From Oxytricha trifallax (taxonomy: Eukaryota; Ciliophora; Spirotrichea; Sporadotrichida; Oxytrichidae), in assembly GCA_000711775.1 (NCBI GenBank), contig ARYC01000133.1:124001-188000 (forward strand): a stretch of 64,000 nucleotides of DNA, in the 5' to 3' direction. A model generated the notes under the pieces. It worked only from the letters and a program-made list of their open reading frames with translations. It ran no database searches and had not been told where the DNA came from. Below are positions 47,066 to 60,471 of the stretch, one piece after another (the first letter of the stretch is position 1; each line of letters starts with the position of its first letter). The translations under genes and the position numbers were made by a program.

Positions 47066-49700
47066 ATGAAAATTAAAGTTGAAAAGGTAAATCAAGAAAT
47101 TTCAACCGATAGCCCTAATTAAACTGCTTTAAATTCGGCTTGATTAGAAGAAGCTAATTAAAATAGTAAAATTCCTTCTTATCTCATTTTATTTAGTTGT
47201 TAATGGCTTGTTGAATCAGTCTCCTAGTTCAAATAAAAATAGTTAAGAAGCTCAGCATTTCAATTTAGAAATTTAAGTTATAAATAACTTTCATCATCAC
47301 CATCACTACTATGACTATGGAAAGGATAAATTAGCTTAACATTAATCTATTCCAAAATAACAAGACATAAATAAGACAGATTTACTATAGTAGATAAAAC
47401 CCCATTAGTCAATTAAGAATGAAGATAGGGAGAGGAGGTAAGAAAAATTTAATTTGAATTTAATTATTATAGGCTGAAATTAAGGCTAAAATCAAATTTA
47501 CACACCCTGATTGGTTTATTTTAGAGAGACAATTAATCGAGCCAATAGTTTTAATAATTAGCCCTAACATAATTAATTTACGCCAATAATAATTATATTT
47601 TATTAATTGTTCTTATCTCCCAATTTTGGTTCTTAATTGACAAATGGGATTTTATCTCCTTGGAGCACTACAACCCTTCAAGTTTTAGAACCTGATTTTA
47701 ATCAGGCATTGGCTTATAACAAGAAGAATAATTTGAACAAACATATCCATAATCATTAAGAGACCATAGTGTAGCCGAAAGACCCTAAATCTAGATTATT
47801 TTGGATGAACAATATCTCAGGCATTAGTCATAAACGTCATTCGAGTTTGAACAATTAACTAGAAAAGTAAACTGTATTTTAGCATGTGGTTAGTTTGGCT
47901 GGAGACTATAACTAGAAAAATAATGAACGATCCTTTATACAATCATAGAACTAAAACTTCATGAATAGTAGCTCAATCAAGCAAAATGACTTAGGAGAAA
48001 ACGAACTTGAAAGATCTTTCAAAGTGTCTGCAATTAAAGTTGAAAATCAGCTACCATTAGAAGGAATTACTCACAAGAAAAAGTCAGGAAGTAAAGCTAT
48101 ATTTTTTCAAGATAGATATAAGAGAGATGGCTAGCAGAGTAAGAATTTCCTTAACTTTATATTAAACTATTTTTAGAGTACATGCCGGAGAGTTCAAAAA
48201 CAGTTATGTCTTATCAAGATTAGCTTAAAAACTTCAAAGATTATGTAGAAAAAATGTGTAAATCTAATTTTTAAACTATTAAACTAGGCAAGAAAGAATT
48301 ACTATTACCACAAAATAGTTCATAGATCTAATTGGAGGAAGAACGAAAGAAAAATTATTCTATTTTATATTGAAGTATTTATGTTTAAAATGATAGTGTT
48401 ATAAAAAGCATGAGAATGGCAGAATAAAAACAAAAACTTCTTAACCTTCTTAAATAAAATAATTAGCCATCATTAATCTCCTAAGATATAATTTCACAGT
48501 AACAAGGAAGAGCGAGGACTGGTAAAGATGATAAATTAAGTCGGTCTCTAAAATGTGAAGGTTAGCAAATCAGGCTTGATCATTTAGATTTCATATAAAA
48601 TAATAGCAACTTGTTGAAGCAGGATGGAATGTGGTTTTCCAAGTAATTTAAAAGAGACAGCGCTTTATCATCACAAAGAAAAAATATTTAAACTAAACTA
48701 ATCGGAATCAAAGAGGAGCCTAGTTAAAACCTTAATAGTAAAAAAGCCACTTTATAGCTGAAAAGAAAATCTCTTAATGAGTTATATTAAGAGCTTGATC
48801 GAATTAATCATGGCTACACCAAAGTTAAAGGATTTATGGATAAAAATAGAGACATCTTTGGAGATAAAATTATACTATTAATATAAATTAGCTTAATTTG
48901 CTTATAATTAGGACTATTTTTAATCTCTTCAAAATCCTTAAAAGCCAGAGTAGCATATTTAGCCTCCAAGAAAATAAATAAGCACTAGTTACAGCACTAA
49001 GAGAAAGGTTTTGTTTGCAAAGGTTTAAGATTCTCTAGACATGAATTTAAGTGCATAAGGTAGTCAAAGGCAAAACATGACTTCGATTTATGATGAAAAG
49101 AAGTCACAGTCTTAGCAAAATGACTTTGCTTTGAAAAATAACTTGAACTTAAGTAGTATTCTTGATTGTTAAAGACTTTAGACTCCTTAATTAAGAGTCC
49201 ACACTCAAAAGAGACTAATGACATCTCAATAAGATAGAAGAGAATTGAAGCAAGACAATTAATCTATTAACAGTCCTCTGTATAAGTTTCAAACTCTAAA
49301 TAACTCTTTAAACGATCCTCTTTAACTATTGCAGGCTACTTCAACCTAACCTCTGGTAAGAAAAATAAACTTGAAAAAGTAGTACGTTCCAAGAAATATG
49401 GGTTAATTATCTAAAATGCTCAAGACTAAGCAATTAAGTAGCTAAGTTAGTCCAAACAATAATAGCTATATTAAGTCAACATTTGCTTTTAGCCCAAATT
49501 TGAAATTAAGTTTTAAAAATAACTAACCATAATAAAAGCTTGTCAGTATTATATATCCATTGACTGATTATGCGATTGGTGTCGAAGAAAGAAGCATTCA
49601 TAAAGAGTTGATTGGAGATAAACTTTTGCTTAACAAATAAGAGAAAAGCAAAGGTCTCTTAAATAAGGATTTAAACCTTTCTGAGATAAAGAATGAATGA
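47066..49700 (+). CDS. Hypothetical protein with N-terminal signal anchor, element-interrupted
   Basis: Start ATG 47066. A 61-bp intron, 47087-47147 (GTAAATC...GATTAG), gives MKIKVEKKKLIKIVKFLLIS then FYLVVNGLL, a signal peptide or membrane anchor; without it a TGA follows. Next comes a His/Gln-rich stretch, HHHHHYYDYGKDK. Coding stops at RER-R at 47438, where a 177-bp inverted-repeat element (47439-47615) begins, and resumes with SPNFGSQLTNGILSPW. A further intron near 48142-48179 (GTAAGA...TTTTAG) keeps the frame. The rest is Q/N/S/K-rich; stop TGA 49698-49700. Possibly secreted or membrane-anchored; family unknown. Confidence 0.6.
47439..47615 (+). mobile_element. Short inverted-repeat element, copy 1
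   Basis: Ends are TAAGAAAAATTTAATTTG and, reversed, TAAGAACAATTAATAAAA; the imperfect inverted repeat extends about 45-60 bp. The core, GGCTAAAATCAAATT...ACACACCCTGATTGG...AATTAATCGAGCCAATAG, is shared with 50178-50364 in the opposite orientation. It interrupts a coding frame, so it must be removed as an IES or intron-like segment, or the gene is broken. Confidence 0.75.
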
Positions 49701-49756
49701 TGTTAATAATTTGTTAATTTAAAAAGTAATATTTAAATTTAAAATTCAATTTAATT

Positions 49757-51246
49757 ATGAAGATCTCCGATATTCCTACTTCTCTTCATAGAGCAAACGA
49801 TCCAGAATAATTGCTTGAGGGCATGTCAGATTATTTCGTACTTTCCACTCATTCGACAAAAGAGAGCTAAAACACTTCAAGTTACACTCCCTAGAAACAT
49901 AATGGATGGCGAATGATAACCAAAGCTATTTTCAACAAACAAGCTCCTTAACACAAGATTTTTAATGATAATTTGAAAAGGTATTCAGAAGAGAGTGACT
50001 TGAGTATGGGTTCAAGTAGGGTGTAGATGAGTAAAATGAGAAAGAGGTTAAATATGCAAGGAAACATGCATAATGATGACAATAAAGAAAATGCAGGATT
50101 CTTAGAGAAGAATGCACAAAATAAGAAACTCATTAGCTAAAACCTCATAGATCAGTTTAGACATGAGAATAGGAGTTTAAGAAAATTAAATTAGAAATTA
50201 ATTATTATTAGCATAGAATTTTAATGTTTGTGCTTAATACTAAATCTATTGGCTCGATTAATTGTCCTTATAAAAGAATCCAATCAGGGTGTGTTAATTT
50301 GATTTTAGCCTAATTATATTTAATTTCAGCCAATTATAAATAATTTTTAATTTAATTGTTCTTAACTTCTATTCTCATGCCTTAATTGATCTTTGGGGTT
50401 TTATATGAAAAAGACCAAAGAAAAGTTAAGTTCATTGAATGAAATGAAGTAACAGCATACCAAAAATAGAGTATATTTTTATTATCAGCTAGATAGCTTA
50501 AAAGTAAACAAAAAATGGTATGAAAATGTATCTAATCCAATAAAGCAAATTGTGAAAACTGAAGAAACTCATAGGAACACCATAACATCAATAGATGATA
50601 AATATTCAGATGAAGAGCTTAATGAATCTCAAAATTAAAAAATAATTCTTCAGACTCTTTAATTTAAATTTTATTTACACTGAAACAGCAAAAAATAAAA
50701 GAGATGATAGACAGATTCTACAAGTCAACTACTTAGGCTTTTGAAGCAAAAAAGCAAGATAAAAAACGTAGCGATTGACAATCTGAAAGTAAATTTATGC
50801 ACAAAAGAAGGTTTTCAAATGTAGTAAGCACTTCTTAAGGCAACATAACATCTCATAGCAATAGTACATTGGCTACCATTAGAGATAGAAATTTATCAAA
50901 GAACCTATAGATTGCTGAGTACAAAGATATCAATTCAAAGACACATCTTCAAACTATTCTGCTTATATTTTATTTTTACGATTATTTTTTAACAATTCCA
51001 GAGAGACCCTCGACCACTATGAATCAAGTAAGAGATAGGACAAATTCTAGAGATAATCAAAGATTCGCTTTTAAAAGATAAAGTACTTCTTAAAATACAA
51101 AAGATTCAATTAGATTTGTTATTTTAAGTTAATTCAATCTAAAGCATCAGACCGAAAAGTGTAGAAAGTTTAAAAGTGAAAAAGATGAAGAAAATTTAAA
51201 TTCAAAAAATTCAAAAACAAGAAACAAATTCTAATTTAGTAAGTGA
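49757..51246 (+). CDS. Hypothetical protein, element-interrupted
   Basis: Start ATG 49757 (MKISDIPTSLHRANDPEQLL), 57 bp after the upstream stop. The first block, through FRHENRS, is convincingly coding; the second copy of the inverted-repeat element (50178-50364) follows. Downstream blocks: KKTKEKLSSLNEMKQQ near 50410, RFYKSTTQAFEAKKQDKK near 50720, RRFSNVVSTSQGNITSHSNS near 50810, RPSTTMNQVRDRTNSRDNQR near 51010. An in-frame TGA at 50776-50778 sits between good coding on both sides. Stop TGA 51244-51246. Low-complexity, basic; no domain recognised. It converges on the methyltransferase gene, with 136 bp between the stops. Confidence 0.5.
50178..50364 (-). mobile_element. Short inverted-repeat element, copy 2 (opposite orientation)
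   Basis: Reverse complement aligns along its whole length with 47439-47615; it has a 9-10-bp extra segment (ATATAATTA) between the GGCTGAAATTAA and GGCTAAAATC motifs. Ends are TAAGAA...TTCTTA, as in copy 1. Keeping one TA of the flanking TA repeats would join AGGAGT to TAACTTCT with the frame open for 25 further codons. Confidence 0.75.
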
Positions 51247-51382
51247 GCCTTAGATCCTTCATAGAATAATTTGATTTAATTAATAATATTGTATTTTTAC
51301 ATGCATGAAGAAGAAAGTTTTGATTGAATTTATTGATGAAATAAACTGATAAATATTTTTTTAATTTTTCTAGTATTCCTTA

Positions 51383-54300
51383 TCAGTTAAGTCTTCCTGA
51401 GCAAGTAGGTGCACCACAGAAGCATGCTATCTTATCTGTTTCATAATCAAAATTATAGTTGTATGTAAGTTCTTCTCCAGACTTGATTTATCTATTAGTT
51501 GAAATGATAATGTGCTTTTACTGTTGCACATTAATAATCTTGGCAGAGCAGTTTGCATCGCAAGAGTGATTCAAATACCTCGCTTTATTTCCAAAGAATG
51601 TCGCATCTATGATGTACTCCTTATCTAATCTGAATAAATAGCAATCACCAATGCCTTTCTGCTCATAATAAATTTCTCTTTTGTCTGCAACTTTGTTTCT
51701 GATCTTTTCTCCAACATACTCAATCACAATATCACCAGGCATTAAACTAAAGTTTAATGTAAAATTAAAAAATAACTTACTCTTCTAGAGTGAAAAGACC
51801 GTTTCTATGAATTTTTGAAGGCCCTACTTCAACTCTCTTTGGTTAAGCTTTACTCAATCTGTATTTCATTGCAATTGGAAGATCTATTTCCTTGTTCTAT
51901 AGGTTCATATTAGAATTTTAATAATTAGTCTTACAGTATCGATAGTATCAGTAAGTCTGATCTTCTTTGCTAGGACAGTAGACTTTTATTGATTCTTATT
52001 CTCATTAATTTCATCTTGATGACTCTTAGAGTAGAACATTTTCTTTCCCAAAGTACTCAACATATTTTCATACTTCATATGTTTACTGCTGGTAAGTCTC
52101 TTCATTGATATCATTGGATTTTAATTATCCCCCATTTGATTAATTTTTATCATTCGTTTAAAAATATCATCAACAGTTTTACCCTCAAATTTCTACAAGC
52201 ATTTTAAAAAAATTTAAACTAGTTACCTTTGCAGATTATTAAGTTTAGCTATCTCTATCCTGTGTTTGATTTTGTTGAGAAAGTACTTAATTTCCACTTT
52301 TCAAGAAAAATCCTTTGTTTTTGACTTCTGCTCTATTCCAAACTGAAATGGGATATTTCGTCTTTCCTCCAAACTCTGATATTGAAAATATGATGTTTTA
52401 AAGAGTAAAGTTAGGTCTTTCTCTCTGAAAATGTTGCATTATCTTTTGCCAGAACACTAAAAATGTTAGTTTTTAAAATTTAATCTTACTGGTTTAGTTT
52501 ATTGGAGTCATTGCCCCTTCGTCAACGTGAATTTATAAATTTTTTGCTTGGTTATAGTGAATACCAATTTATATCTTTTCCCTTATTTTTTCACTTGAAT
52601 AATTTACTAATGAATTCAAATCATTTTTATTGACTTCTCTTATAGTGTTATTACTAAACATGAAGTAGCTTTTTCTAAGATTTAATGGATTTATACTTTC
52701 TTCTTCTTAGTCATTCATTAGATAATCTTTGTAGAATTTCCAGTAGACTCTTATGGCTGCAAAATCTGTAAGGTCGTCCATATTTATCTCTTTCTTGGTT
52801 CCATAGATAGTCTCCTCTATGATAAAATTGATTTCCTTCTTCAGACTAAGCACAGTCAAATTACCAACTCTGTTAAACATATCAAAATAGAATGGTCTCC
52901 ATTTCTCAATTTAGAGAGGCTTCTCCATATCTGTAGGATTGGAAACATTATTCAAAGCAACTTAAGTTTGTTACAGTGCAAAGAGCTAAGTATTCATTAA
53001 GAAAGGATTGACTTGTTAGCCTGGAGGAGGTTAGTACATTATTGACATATTCCAAGGAATTTGATTTCTAGCAATTTAGAACCTTCTTTTAGTAGTCATA
53101 TCTTATAAATATCCAACTTAGAATTCCCTAGATTTAGTACAATAGTCGCAGTAAGTTTCTTTGGATCTTAAGAATGCTACTCTGTTTTCCCTATATGCAC
53201 AAGGGAAATGGAATGCTTAGTTACATTTTCTTGTAAAACATATAACTGTAGCTCCTGTTTCATTACAGACTACGCATTTAGTAGTTCTAGACTTTCCATT
53301 TTGAACAAAGAAAAAATTTACAAGTTATCCATCCCCAATTTCATACACATCAGTGGACCATACAGCGCAGTTTACATGAACAAATTAGTTTACTTAGAAT
53401 GGTATAAGTCTGCCTGTAACTGTGTACTCTCCGAATAATCTGCACAAAACACATTAAAGTTTTACCTAGGGATTTTATACAAGAGTGTCTTCTAAAGTAC
53501 AAAGCTCATCTTCAGAGGCATGATTCTTCTAAGAAAGTGTATTAATTTGAACTTAATCATAATTGAATGCAATTTATTCAAGGTCTTCTTATTCTTCGAT
53601 TGATTTCTTAGGATTTTCGCCACTTATCTTTTTATCTGTTTTAATGAATTTTGAATTGTTTCTAAGGATTTGCTTAATTAGTTCTTCAAACCATTTAAAG
53701 AAATGGAACTTTATCCTCATTACTGCTTTGAATTCTACCTGCACATAAAGCTCTGAGAAGTTGATCTTTGCTAGATTTTCTTCAGTAGGAACCGTGATTA
53801 GTTTCGATAGTTCTGATGGTTACATAAAGAGATCTCTTTAGCCAAAACGATGTTAATCTCCTTAACTCAAGGATTTGTATAAATTTCTCTTTTCTGGCAA
53901 GAATGTTTGCTTACATCCATACATATCGTCATAAACTTGCATTGCTTTCGTTTAAGGTTTATTCTTCTCAATCTAATTCTTATCAAACTTCTAGAGGCTC
54001 TCTTCTAAATGAACATCAGAAAATTGCTTTTATTGTTTTGAGAAATCATTTTAATTTGCAATCGAAGTTTCAATATTCATTCGTTCTTATTATCCATCTT
54101 AAACAGTCACTTTAGTGATTTAGGGTGATTCTCTCTCCTCTTGATTGATTGCACTTGCAATTTAATCATCATCAGGTAGTTTTGAATTTTCTTATACATC
54201 TTCATCTAAATCCTGCATTTTTTCAGTATCCTAAGTTCCCTAATCTGCACTTTCAAGGCAAACATTCAGAAACAAAACTATATATATGGAATAATAGCTC

Positions 54301-57300
54301 TTATGTATAAATTAAATTTGGCAGATTTATTCTGCGATATATTTTAATAAATTTTTAAAAATGAAAATTAAGTAAACAAGATATTGATTTTTACTGAATT
54401 TATAAGGTAAAATATTAAAAATACTTTCAATTTTTAAATTTTAGATTATTTCATTAGAATTATATCATATAAAAGTACAATTATTACAAAATTAATAAAA
54501 CTAAAATCTTGAGTATTGAAACTTTCTTTCTAAAATAATCAATAATCTAAAGTATTTGTTTATTAAATAATTGTATTTATTTTAATATACTAATCATTTA
54601 AAAAAGGAAATTTATTGAAATTTGATTTAAAAAAAACTTAAGATATCAATAAATATTTATATACATTAATTGATTTCAAATATAGTTTTTGTTTATTGCT
54701 CTCTAGTAACTCTAGCCAATCATTAATTTGCTTATCCTTTCTGAAAAAGTCATAATTCTATGTGATAAAGCTCTTAATAAAAAGTGGTGCCTTATCCTAG
54801 ATAGGGAAGTATTTAGACAGTATGTCTGAGCATAAGCTTGCCAACAGTTTTTATCTTGAAATGATTTGATGAATATTTTCATACTGCTCGCATGTCTCTC
54901 TAATTAAATGATTAATAGTTTTGCCAGCTAGTAGGCATTCCAAACATTTATACTCTTTCAAGATTTCTGGATTGGTTTCTATATCCTGATCTCTGATTTC
55001 CCCCAGAGCAGGGGGTAGTAGCTTTGAACATCTGAAATGGGAATAGAATCCACACTCGTTACACTTCATCATTTAATCTTACAGACTCTTTTTCTTGCTT
55101 TTAGATTATCTTTAATGCAAAGCTAAAGAATGACTATGAATTGACTTATTTTTTCTAGGATTTTCTTGCTTAGATTCTGAATCTGAATCTTCAGTCTTCT
55201 TTTAGCATATTTTGCAGAAAGACTTCTTGTACTCGTTTTTACCACATTGATAGCAAAATGAAAAATTAAGGGATGCACTAAATAATTAATTCTCTCCGGG
55301 GTAGGCTTAACTAAAATTAATTGTTTCACAAAATTTTGTGAGAATTCAAAGTCAGTAACTTCTAAGTTTCGTTTTTCTTCATTATCTTTGGCACTAAAGA
55401 ACTCCTTCGTACCACATTACTAACATTTAAAGCATTCTTAACACTTCCATTAACAGTTAGGGATACTTTTTAGTTGAGGCTTTAAGCAGAAGGAGTGAAA
55501 AGCCTTGTCACAAACATCACAATAAAGTAAAAAGGCTTCTTATGTAGCTGAAGCACAAATCTCGCAGAACTTGCAGTTTAGACATTTCCAATATTGTAAC
55601 AATAGAAACTAACATGTTATTTTCAATTTTAAGACAATTTTATCATTAATATTTATTGTGAGCAAGCCTTTGTTTAATTAAAATATATTAAAGCTTTTAC
55701 AATGCTACAATTTATAATTAAATAGATTTTTAAAAAAAACTTTCACTAATTATGCTTTAGTGGCAAAATTTTTTTTATATAATTAGTTATTTCATATCTA
55801 TTATTGTCTTTAATATACTCAATTATGAAAAAGTTAATTTAACAAATGCAAACCTCTCTCCTTTTCGTGAATATTGTTGATACTTAGAAACTTGATCTTC
55901 AGGAAGTTACAAACAGTAAGTATGAAAAGACTCACCACATAAAGTGCAAGAGAGAAAATCTTCTCCATTACCAAAAGATCCACATAGATAGCACATTTCT
56001 TCGAACAGAAGAGATGGGTCGTCAAATGAGCATCTCGCAGGGTTGGAGTAATAGCACTTTTCATCATCAATCTCTTGATAAATAAATTAGAACTAACCAA
56101 ATTTTAAGTAAATTATTTGTTTCATGATAGTAGCTCATCATCATTTACTATTGCTACTAAATATGATTGACTGGGACAGAATCAACAGCTTTAGTCTCAT
56201 TTCTATCATTGTTAATTTCACTTGAAATTAAGGCATTGTCCTAGTTGAGAGCTTAAGTCAAGAGACTGGCAGCTGAAGATTGTGGCTTGAAGTTTGTTGA
56301 AGTGCCAGGTGGAATAAAGTCTGGATCCAATTTGAACTGGTTTTGCCTCTGCCTTTTCAAATTCTTTATTGAGTTTCCTGCAATTGAAAGAGGTGGAATT
56401 AGCTAGTCTACTTCAATGTTGCTTGATGACTTAAAAGCATTTGAGAATTGCCTTTTATTGCCGCTTAAAGCCTAATCATTAGAAGATTGACCTAGAATGC
56501 CGCTTCCTTAGGCTAACAATCTGTCTTCATTGTAGTTTATTCAAAATTTAAGGTAAGTATAAGTTTAATTTATTATAAACAAGGATTTTCTGTCATAATC
56601 TATCCCTAGATTTGTTAAATTACGATAAATTTATCTACTTCCTCACTCTAAGATTCTTAGAAATTCCTAAATTAGCGTCTCTCATCTCTAGCAAATTGTG
56701 AGGGTCATTATTGTTTCCTGGTGATGCATTTTAATCGTCACTCTCCATGTCAACATCAGCATTAACATTTACACTACTATTTTAGGCGCCAAACATCTTG
56801 TCTCTTGCATTCCTTGCAACATAATTTTAGTCGTTTTCACTTTCATCCATATTCGCAAATTGGTCATCTTTTCTCTGGCTTAACTAATTTGAGGCGAAGT
56901 TACTTTTTGCAGATGAACTTGGACCTACTGGGAAATTATAGATATGCTCTGAGGGCTCTAAGAGGTCCTCAGCTTGAAGCATAAAAACTTCTTCATCTGG
57001 TTAAATTTTGTAATTCTTTCCTTGTTTTGTAGCATTTATTTCCTCCACTATTCAATATAATTGTATAATTTAAAAGTCTACTATAGGCAAATTTAAATCA
57101 AAAAAACAAATATTAACCTATTCTTTGCTGATGTGAATCTTCATCAAGAGTCCTAAGTTTGTTCTTTTCAATTCTTCCCCAGAATTTAGAGAGAATATTA
57201 TTGCATAAGTCTTTCATTCTTATAGCATCTTTGTGCACTTTATGCTTTGGTTAATTGAAGGTAATTGCATTCTAGAATATCAAATTTATATCTGATTTCA

Positions 57301-60198
57301 GTATCTCTGGGTTTCTCACATACTCTGAAATCTTCTCCCTCACATATTTAAAGCACATTGGTGTCTTTATAATTTTAGTGTAATTTTGAACCCTTCCCTC
57401 AACAGGTTCTTAATAGAAGTACATTTTATCTTCAGATGCCAACTTCTCGATTATTTCTGAAATAAATCTCAATCTAACATTCTACCTACATTTTTAACAA
57501 TTATACTTAAGGGAACCATCACTGAACTATTGAAGAACATTTGGATTCTTGAAGATTCTATCACAGTCTTAATGAACGCACATTAAGCATTGGACACATT
57601 ATATAGTCTATAGTTAATCTTGCTTTTCTTTAGTAAACAATAAGGAATAACGATATTAAATTAGGAAAAATTAATAACTTTATCAGGCCAGAATTTTTCA
57701 CAAACTAAGCAAAACTCTTTGTTAGACCTTTTCTTATTGCAAGTAGTACAAAGTTTGTAATCTTTTGACCATTTATTGTTTCTCTTCTCTCCAGCTTCTT
57801 TAGATCCACAATTTTCACATTCTACGCATTACTCGCACTTATAGAACTGATTCAATTAGGAATATGTGGTCTTCCTTGTTTCAATTCCAAGCTTTAAGTC
57901 CTTCTCATTACTAATTGAAGGAACACCTTATTTAACACTTTAATCAAGGCAATCATAATGGAAACCAGCATTACATTTTTGACAGATTAGCATTGAATCT
58001 CTGTTTCTTAAAGATAGGCAATTAGTGCATCTTATGCAATCTTAGCATCTCCAGTCTGTCTCTCTTAAGCCTAAATTTGAATGAATATTTGGAAGTTTAA
58101 GGCACTATAAATGATAGTTCTTTGAACAATTACTGCACTTTAAATGTTCAATATCATTCGTAATGTAATTGCAAGTTGAGCATCTTTCGTCTCTGGCTTC
58201 TATGGTTGTTTTAGCTGGTCTCTCTCCTTCTGAGTGATCTTAAACATTTGAGATGCTTCTCAATGTTGCTTGTTACAATTGAGATTCCTAGAAGCTAACC
58301 ATCTCAAACATTCTCATCTTAAGCTTTTATGTTGCATTGTTTATATTCTCAAGACTTGAAAGGTAATCTAAAGAAACAAAGCCTCTTGTGAGGTCAGCCT
58401 TAATTGAAAACTTAGAAAGAGGGAACCAATCTGTTCTTTCTTTTTGAGCTACTTTGCAATTTAGCAGTCTAAGAAAAACCACATAGTCTTAGTAAAATGG
58501 ATCATATTTAGCTCTTAGAAATATTCCTAATTTCTGCCTTTGTTATGATTTGTCTCCACTTATAGGTTCATAGCTTACGATACTAAAAAGTAAAGACTCT
58601 AAGTTATTTTTATTCAACTCTATCGCTTTAACGTCATTAAAATAGCTCATAAATGACTTCTAAACCTTATCAGCAAATTCAGAGATTTAATTAGTAAGTT
58701 CTTTGTTATATGCTGACTTTAAATAAGGTCCAAGTACTTCAGCTTCAAAGTCTTTCAAGTCTTTTTAGTAGTTAATTTGCTCTTTTATTTTAATGTCTAC
58801 TGCCTAATAATTACCATTTTGTAGCTAAATGGGTGTTACAAAGTCAACCTAATTATCTTCTCTGCCTTTAGTTAGCTTCTAGATAATGACTATATTGCTT
58901 TCAGTTTAACTAGAGCCTTTAATAAGCTATTCTTGTAATTAGGCTGGTACAGATTCAAGCATTTGGATTTTCACGAAGAAGACTTTCGAAAGTAAAATTA
59001 GTTGTTGTCGGCGACCAGATTCCTCAGATTTCGTTTTTAACTCGAAAGTGGCTTCATCAACTTTATCAATCTTTTGGATTGATTTGTTTTAGGTTGAGTT
59101 AATAACATATCTATCTAAAATCCAAGGATGATTTAAGTTAAAACATAGAGGATTTGGTTTATTTAATATAAAAAATCTTTCTTTGGTATAATTTTAGCAT
59201 TCATCATTAAATCTTATTAAATTTAGTCTTTTTTGTATTGTTTTATAATTTTTATAGTTATTATCTAAAAATTTTGCTACATAGTATTAATTTTTAAATA
59301 ACTCGACCTCTCTATAAAAATGAAAATGGTTTTACACAATACAATGGATGTGGATCAATATACTCAAACTTCTCAACAATTTTCTTTTCTTCCTTATGTT
59401 TCTCAAATTGAGGCTCTCTTTCCTAAGAAAGATCCTTTTCAGGTTTCTATGCCTCTTTTAGCGCCTTAATTATAATAAAAATAATCTCGTACTTTTCCTT
59501 TTAAATCTGATCTTAAATCATAGAGTTAGTTTGTTACTACAATCTGAGAACATCTGATCCAATACCCCCTCCATCATCCTAAATTCTTAGAAGATTTGAC
59601 TTTTTAACAGAAATGGTATTAGACAGAGTCATTTGACTTCTAGTGGGTTTACCATGATGTCTGAGCTAATTTTACTATCCAATAGTTCCTCCTTTTTTTG
59701 AACCTAGCTTATCTTTTGCTTTCTCTAATCTCTTTAGAGGAACGGGTTATTTAAATTAAAGTTCTAGAACATTTAATTTAATTTGCTTGTTAAGTAAATA
59801 ACCCCCCTCTTTTTATTGCCCAGTGTTTAGCCAGAGCTCTGGCTTCTTTTGACTTGAAAAGAGAGTCCTCCGGCCTTATTCTACGAATCTCTTCCACTTC
59901 TAACTGGTGACTTCTTCTCCTCTTCTGACTCTTAAGATGACGAGTCTGACCCTTTTCTCCGTCTGAGTTGGTTCACTCGATTGTGAGAATTATTGGCGCT
60001 TAATTAATGATCATTTCTTCTTAATCTTGAGGAGCCTGCAATATCGCCTATTGATGTGGGCAGGGCATCTCTGTTTCTCGTGCTTGAATCATTGCCTACG
60101 GTGGTGCGGGCATTTCGATTTCTCATGGGTCTTCGACCTTCCAATAATAATTTATAATATTCACCGATACTCATATCGATTTCTGGGAAATCCTCCAT
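51383..60198 (-). CDS. Trithorax/MLL-like histone lysine methyltransferase
   Basis: Start ATG 60198 (MEDFPEIDMSIGEYYKLLLE), stop TGA 51383-51385. Domain order on the minus strand: basic Ser-rich N-terminus (59.7-60.2 kb); long helical region; a cluster of Cys-rich PHD-type fingers (57.5-58.2 kb; e.g. CSNCSKNYHLQCLKLP); a bromodomain (57.15-57.45 kb) with PVEGRVQNYTKIIKTPMCF and INLIFQNAITFNQ; more PHD fingers (54.85-56.05 kb; e.g. CYLCGSFGNGEDFLSC, CNECGFYSHFRCSKLL); an extended PHD (53.1-53.5 kb; GRLIPFQVNQFVHVNCAVWS...CFTRKCNQAFHFPC); a catalytic SET domain (51.5-51.85 kb) with GDIVIEYVGE and RYLNHSCDANCSAKI; and post-SET CFCGAPTCSG. This is the MLL order, so histone H3 K4 methylation in the nucleus is likely. 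Intron at 51743-51776 joins FTLED to LMPGD. An AT-rich gap at 54,280-54,680 (large intron or IES) makes single-gene status probable, not proven. Confidence 0.82.
54280..54680. other. 400-bp AT-rich gap inside the methyltransferase gene
   Basis: No coding character. Minus-strand coding ends after KLYLKSIN at a GTATAT donor-like site and resumes after a GTGCAG acceptor-like site with ADQGTQDTEK. Either a large intron for this genome, an IES, or the boundary between two genes. Confidence 0.5.
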
Positions 60199-60471
60199 TT
60201 TGACTGATAATAGTCTATTATTATTTAAATTAATTATAAATTATTTATTAAGCTTAAATCAAAATATATTGCCTATGATTAAATTTTAAAAAATACTTAG
60301 AATTTTGTAATTTTGTAATAAGTTGAAAAGCTTGATAAAAAAAAATTCAGGAATAATTTAAATAAATAACTGCAAAATCTTTATGAATATTTAAATGAAA
60401 TATTGTATTTTTTAAGTTTATGATTGTAATTTTAATTGATAATTTATTGATATAATATATTTATATTCAAA
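60199..60471. promoter_or_regulatory. Divergent promoter region, methyltransferase/cystinosin
   Basis: 273 bp of A/T-rich DNA between two start codons facing away from each other. No specific motif recognised. Confidence 0.4.

Noticed and set aside
53208..54115. Plus-strand ORFs at 53208, 53563 and 53903
   Set aside because: They are antisense to the extended PHD and adjoining part of the methyltransferase gene, which shows conserved Cys/His spacing on the minus strand.
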